Shown: one piece after another, positions 60,092 through 64,000 of the stretch
Numbering within the stretch: position 1 is the first letter of the stretch
Layout of the letters: the number at the start of each line of letters is the position of its first letter
Assembly (NCBI RefSeq): GCF_001613005.1
Contig: NZ_BDBN01000002.1
Coordinates: forward strand, 62,001-126,000
Length of the DNA stretch: 64,000 nt
From: Nocardia nova NBRC 15556
GTDB taxonomy: Bacteria; Actinomycetota; Actinomycetes; Mycobacteriales; Mycobacteriaceae
Reading direction: 5' to 3'
The notes under the pieces: model-generated
Seen by the model: the letters and a program-made list of their open reading frames with translations, nothing else
Told to the model about the DNA's origin: nothing
The model's database searches: none
Position numbers and translations under genes: made by a program

Positions 60092-62488
60092 TCAGCGCAG
60101 ACGCGGGGTGCGCTTGTTGACGCGCGAGTCGGTGCGCCCGTCGCCCGGATTTCCGATCTGGGTGTAGGACAGGCCGTTTCGCAGCGCGATCGACGGGTTC
60201 ATCTCCAGCGCTTCCCAGATGGCGCGCACCGTCCCCTGGATCGCCTCCGGCCGCCGCGCGGCGATCTCCTCCGCGAGTTGCCTTGCGCGCGAACGCAAGT
60301 GCCCTGTTTCGACGATCTCCGTGACGATGCCGGACCGCAACGCCGTCTCGGCCGTCATCCGTTCGTCGCTACCCAGCAGCGCCCAGCGCAGCACCTCGCC
60401 GAGCGGAATCCCGCGCGCCAGCATGCCGATCGGCTCGAGGGCCGAGACCATGCCGCCGTTGGCGTGCGGATCGAAGAAGGTGGCCTCCGAGGAGCAGATC
60501 ACGATGTCGCATTCGTTGATGAAGTACATCGCGCCACCGGCGGCCATACCGTGCACCGCGCAGATCACCGGCTTCCACACCCGATGCTGGCGCGGTCCCA
60601 GCGACACCCCGGGATCCTCCTGATTCCACCGGCTTTTGTGCTTCCACCACGCGCCGCCCTCGAGATCGATACCGGTGCAGAAGGCGCGCTCACCGTTGGC
60701 CTGCAGGATCGCCACGCGAATACCGTCGTCGTCGCGCACCCGCTGCCACACCCGCGCCATCTCCTCGGCCATCACCTGGTCGAAGCTGTTGAGGCGGTGT
60801 GGGCGGTTCAGCGTGACGGTCGCGACATGGCCGCTGACCTCGAACTCGATCGTGGTGAACGATTCGGCGACCGCACCCTGGGGGGTCTGCCGGTTTCCCG
60901 GCGTCGCAGCCGTCGCGGGTCTCGTGTCGCTCGCCGGCATCGTGTCGGAAAACCTTTCGCGCAGTGCGGGTTTGGCGATCTTGCCGAGGGAATTGCGCGG
61001 CAGCTCGGTCACGATCTCGACCTGTTCGGGGTATTTGCGCTTGTTCAGCGACGTGCCGCTGAGAAAGACGCGCACCGACTCCAGAGTCGGCGGCGCGCTC
61101 GCATCGCGGGGCACCACGACCGCGCACACCCGTTCCCCGGACCCGGTGTCGGGCAAGCCGATGACGCACACGTCGGCGATCGCGGGATCCGCGATCAGCG
61201 CCTCCTCGACCTCTCGGGCGGGGATGTTCTCCATCTTGCGGACGATGATGTCCTTGAGCCGGCCGGTCACGGCCAGGCAGCCGTCGGAGTCCAGATATCC
61301 CAGATCGCCGGTGCGGAAGTAGCCGTCGGCGTCGAGCGCCTCCGCGTCGCGGGTGGAATCGACGTAGCCGCAGAACAATTGGGGCCCGCGCACCCTGATC
61401 TCGCCGATCTCACCGACCGCGGCGGCGGTCTCGTCGGCGCGCACGATCCGCACCGACCCGCCGGGGCCCGGCCGGCCCTCGGCGACGGCGTGCTGTTCAT
61501 CGGTATCCGACGGCGAGCCCCACGTGATGTAGGGACATTCGGTCATTCCGTACCCGGAGATGACGCCGACACCGCCGAGCAGTTCGCGGGCCTGTTCGTG
61601 CTGATCGCGCGGGCGGGGCGACCCACCGGCGAGCGTCGCGCGCGACTTCGGGAACAGCGGGGCCACACCGCGTTCGCGTGCGATCCGCAGATATTCGTTG
61701 GTGAACGGCAGGCCGGATCCGACGAGCGTGACCTTCTCGTCGATGAGCAGATCCGCCAGCCGTTCGGGAACGAATTTCCGCGCCCCGACCACCAGCACAT
61801 GCCCGATGATCAGCGCGTGCAGCAAATGGGCCACGCCGCCGATATGGGCGAACGGTGCCAGCGCCGCACACCGGTCCTCCGGTCGCGGGCCGACATTGGC
61901 GATGAACGTATCGGCCGCGGCCAGCAGCGTGCGGTCGGTATGCTTGACGCCCTTGGGAACTCCCGTGGTACCCGAGGTGTAGAAGATCCACCGCACCTCG
62001 GCGCCGAAATCGGCCGGTGGCCGCGGCGGCAGCGCCGGCAGCGCACCGCCGGCGGGATCGGCGGACAATACGTGGATCGCCGGCGCCTGCTCCTCGGACC
62101 CGAGCGCGGCGGCGAACGCCTCGGCCGCGAAAACCTCTGTGACGATGAGCAATCGGCTGTGCAGGCGGCCGGTGATATGCGCGACCTCCTCGGCCCGCAA
62201 CATCATGATCAGCGGATTCTGCACCGCCGCGAGCTGGGCGAGCGCCATCGACAGCGCCATCGCCTCCACCGTATTCGGCAGCTGCCAGGACACCACGTCG
62301 CCGGCCCGAACACCGGCCCGGCGCAGAGTCTCGGCATAGGAGGAGACGAGGTCGCCGAACTGCCCCGCGGTGAAGCGGCGCCGGTCCTCGTCGACGAGCA
62401 GGGGCGCCTGGGGTGTGGCGGCGGCGCGCCGGCGCACGAGCTCGCCGATCGCCTCGGCCGCGAGTGGCGGGGATGCTGTTGTTTCCAT
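60092..62488 (-). CDS. Acyl-CoA synthetase fused to a crotonase-like domain
   Basis: 798 residues. The first ~515 are an AMP-dependent ligase: YTSGTTGVPKG near 170-180, GYGMTECP, GYFRTGDLGYLD and the C-terminal Lys in LPRNSLGKIAKPAL. A ~30-residue Pro/Ala/Thr-rich linker follows, then a crotonase fold (about 545-798) with ERAFCTGIDL and HGMAAGGAMYFINECD. In that domain the positions of the two hydratase glutamates are Tyr and His, so plain enoyl-CoA hydration is unlikely. ATG start, three bases after the upstream ligase stop. The arrangement implies channelling from acid activation to a crotonase-type reaction. Confidence 0.92.
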   Translation of the reverse strand: METTASPPLAAEAIGELVRRRAAATPQAPLLVDEDRRRFTAGQFGDLVSSYAETLRRAGVRAGDVVSWQLPNTVEAMALSMALAQLAAVQNPLIMMLRAEEVAHITGRLHSRLLIVTEVFAAEAFAAALGSEEQAPAIHVLSADPAGGALPALPPRPPADFGAEVRWIFYTSGTTGVPKGVKHTDRTLLAAADTFIANVGPRPEDRCAALAPFAHIGGVAHLLHALIIGHVLVVGARKFVPERLADLLIDEKVTLVGSGLPFTNEYLRIARERGVAPLFPKSRATLAGGSPRPRDQHEQARELLGGVGVISGYGMTECPYITWGSPSDTDEQHAVAEGRPGPGGSVRIVRADETAAAVGEIGEIRVRGPQLFCGYVDSTRDAEALDADGYFRTGDLGYLDSDGCLAVTGRLKDIIVRKMENIPAREVEEALIADPAIADVCVIGLPDTGSGERVCAVVVPRDASAPPTLESVRVFLSGTSLNKRKYPEQVEIVTELPRNSLGKIAKPALRERFSDTMPASDTRPATAATPGNRQTPQGAVAESFTTIEFEVSGHVATVTLNRPHRLNSFDQVMAEEMARVWQRVRDDDGIRVAILQANGERAFCTGIDLEGGAWWKHKSRWNQEDPGVSLGPRQHRVWKPVICAVHGMAAGGAMYFINECDIVICSSEATFFDPHANGGMVSALEPIGMLARGIPLGEVLRWALLGSDERMTAETALRSGIVTEIVETGHLRSRARQLAEEIAARRPEAIQGTVRAIWEALEMNPSIALRNGLSYTQIGNPGDGRTDSRVNKRTPRLR

Positions 62489-62491
62489 GAC

Positions 62492-64000
62492 CTACTCCGC
62501 CACGACTCGAAGATCTTCGGCGATCCGGCGTTTGAGAATCTTGCCCGCCGGGCCGAGGGGGAATTCCGACCGGTAGACGAAGCGGCGGGGCTGTTTGTAT
62601 CCGGCCAATTCGGACCGGCACAACGCCTTCAGTTCGGCGGTCAGTCCGTCCGGATCGAATCCGTCGCGGGCGATGACCGCCGCGACCGGTGTCTCCCCCC
62701 ATTCCGGATCGGGTACACCCACCACGGCGACCAGTTCGACACCGGGATGTTCGCCGATCACCCGCTCGATCTCAGCGGGGTAGACGTTGAAGCCGCCGGA
62801 GATGATCATATCGGTCTTGCGTCCCGTGATGTGCAGGTAGCGTTCGGAATCCAGATATCCGAGATCGCCCGACCACAGACCGGTGGGCCGGAAAGTCTCG
62901 GCGGTCTGCTCCGGCCGGTTCCAATACCCGATGGCGTTGGCGTCGCTGCGGATCACGATCTCACCGATCTCCCCGGCGGGCAGCTCGTTGCCGTCGGCAT
63001 CGACGATGCGGATCGAGCACATCGGCGTCTCCTGACCGCAGGAGGTCAGGATCGAGGTCTTGCCCGCCACCATGTCGCGGTGGTCCTGCGGAGTGAAAAT
63101 CGTTGCCTGCCCGCCACATTCGGTGAGGCCGTAGCGCTGCTGCAGATCGCAGCCGAGCAGATCCATGGCCTTGCGCGCCAGCCCGGGCGGCACCGGTGCC
63201 GATCCGTAGCTGATCCGCCGCAGGCTCGACATGTCACGGGCCGGGCCTTCCTCGAGGATGCGCAGGGTGCGCTGCAGCATGGTCGGGATGAAGGTCGTGA
63301 ACGTGACCCGGCTGCGTTCGATTTCGTCGATGACGGCCTGCGGGTCGAACTTGCGGTGGATCACCATCGTCTGGCCCAGATAGGTCCACGACAGGGTGCG
63401 CACACTGCCCCCGGCGGTGAAGAACGGCGTGGTCGCCAGAAAGACGTCCGACCGGTTGCTCTCGGTGACCAGCGTGGTGTCGATCGCCTGGGCCAGCAGG
63501 TTGCGGTGAGTGTTCACCACGCCCTTGGCGCGCCCCGTCGTACCGCTGGTGTAAAGGATGTTGACGATGGCGTCGGGGTGCAGGTCCGCGGGCGCGGGAT
63601 CGGTGGGCGCGGCCTGCGCCAGCGTGGTCTCGTAGTCCGGGTGCCCGCTCGCACCCGCCGACCCGATCTCGAGCACGGTATCGAGATCGTCGAGTTCGGC
63701 GCCGAAGCGCTCCACCTGGTCGGTGTGGATCACCGCCGCCCGCGCCGAGCAGTCGTCGCGCAAGTAGGCGAGTTCGTCGGGCGCTAGCCGGACATTGACC
63801 GGAACCACGACGAGTCCGGCCTTGGCGATCGCGAAGACGATCTCCGGCCATTCGGCGCAGTTGCGGGCAATGACCAGGACTCGGTCACCGGTGACCAGTC
63901 CCTGCGCGCGCAGATGGTTCGCCAGTCGCCGCGCGCGGTCGTCGACCTGCGACCACGTACGCATGCAATCGGATTCGATGACCGCGGCCTTGTCCGGATA
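62492..64000 (-). CDS. AMP-binding acyl-CoA synthetase (5' end beyond window)
   Basis: About 503 residues visible; the reading frame stays open to the last base, so the N-terminus lies outside. Motifs: LYTSGTTGRAKG, QRYGLTECGGQ, GDLGYLDSERYLHITGR, SGGFNVYPAEIE and the catalytic Lys in PLGPAGKILKRRI. It belongs to the medium-chain/aromatic or alicyclic acid ligase group by style. It is the most upstream visible gene of the minus-strand run and makes the second ligase beside the fusion, perhaps for a different intermediate. Confidence 0.93.
   Translation of the reverse strand, partial: YPDKAAVIESDCMRTWSQVDDRARRLANHLRAQGLVTGDRVLVIARNCAEWPEIVFAIAKAGLVVVPVNVRLAPDELAYLRDDCSARAAVIHTDQVERFGAELDDLDTVLEIGSAGASGHPDYETTLAQAAPTDPAPADLHPDAIVNILYTSGTTGRAKGVVNTHRNLLAQAIDTTLVTESNRSDVFLATTPFFTAGGSVRTLSWTYLGQTMVIHRKFDPQAVIDEIERSRVTFTTFIPTMLQRTLRILEEGPARDMSSLRRISYGSAPVPPGLARKAMDLLGCDLQQRYGLTECGGQATIFTPQDHRDMVAGKTSILTSCGQETPMCSIRIVDADGNELPAGEIGEIVIRSDANAIGYWNRPEQTAETFRPTGLWSGDLGYLDSERYLHITGRKTDMIISGGFNVYPAEIERVIGEHPGVELVAVVGVPDPEWGETPVAAVIARDGFDPDGLTAELKALCRSELAGYKQPRRFVYRSEFPLGPAGKILKRRIAEDLRVVAE

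Noticed and set aside
60278..63787. A very long open frame on the plus strand opposite the ligase genes (over 1100 codons).
   Set aside because: High-GC coding sequence often leaves the antisense frame open. The product is Arg/Gly/His-rich with no domain, while the minus strand encodes clear ligase and crotonase motifs.
1..64000. KstR or KstR2 steroid operators, searched because of FadE34-like and KshA-like genes.
   Set aside because: No convincing palindromic AACnnnnGTT-type or CAAGnnCTTG-type site was noticed near these genes, so a steroid regulon is not supported.
1..64000. CRISPR arrays, tRNAs, insertion-sequence ends, integrase or phage genes.
   Set aside because: No regularly spaced repeats, cloverleaf-like segments, transposase or integrase motifs were found by reading; the local repeats are single dyads or one decayed duplication.

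Overview
The window is high-GC actinobacterial DNA, with many GTG starts and GGAGG-type ribosome sites. The gene content points to a mycolic-acid actinomycete. Nocardia is my best guess, and Rhodococcus or a mycobacterial relative remain possible. The clues are a conservon (sensor kinase, roadblock, DUF742, GTPase), an FprB-type ferredoxin-ferredoxin reductase, a FadE34-like double acyl-CoA dehydrogenase, a thiolase-like protein with an extra C-terminal domain, a DUF2889 gene, and a secreted alanine-rich protein of a kind I associate with Nocardia. The genus is inferred, not proven.

Layout. 1-15 kb: CoA-transferase, broken secreted protein, two paralogous FCD-type GntR regulators flanking a MaoC hydratase, acyl-CoA ligase, short-chain dehydrogenase, fused acyl-CoA dehydrogenase, thioesterase, two crotonases, DUF2889 protein and TetR. 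15-22 kb: truncated TetR plus P450, a histidine kinase/response regulator system with an extra stand-alone receiver gene, and an aquaporin-HD-Dps operon. 22-30 kb: thiolase-crotonase fusion with LysR, tandem CoA-transferase and an unfused acyl-CoA dehydrogenase pair. 30-38.5 kb: Rieske oxygenase with DoxX, the conservon and FprB. 38.5-51 kb: a LivJ/LivF/LivHMG-type importer with GntR and acyl-CoA dehydrogenase, facing a CoA-lyase, MaoC hydratase, fused acyl-CoA dehydrogenase and Gfo/Idh oxidoreductase operon. 51-64 kb: amidohydrolase, PaaI-like thioesterase, then a long minus-strand run with luciferase-like monooxygenase, acyl-CoA dehydrogenase, flavin reductase, alpha/beta hydrolase, thiolase, aldehyde dehydrogenase, ligase-crotonase fusion and acyl-CoA ligase. 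This last gene runs off the window.

Taken together this is a catabolic region. Oxygenases (P450, Rieske, luciferase-like flavin enzyme) would activate a hydrophobic or alicyclic substrate. Hydrolase and aldehyde dehydrogenase would open it to an acid. Ligases and CoA-transferases would make the CoA ester, and several beta-oxidation sets would shorten it, under many local regulators. The substrate cannot be named from sequence. Two traits stand out: unusually many gene fusions, and recurring operator-like inverted repeats that link separate catabolic transcription units. No tRNA, rRNA, insertion sequence, phage gene or CRISPR array was seen. Every intergenic gap over 300 bases is described; there is only one (30261-30569).
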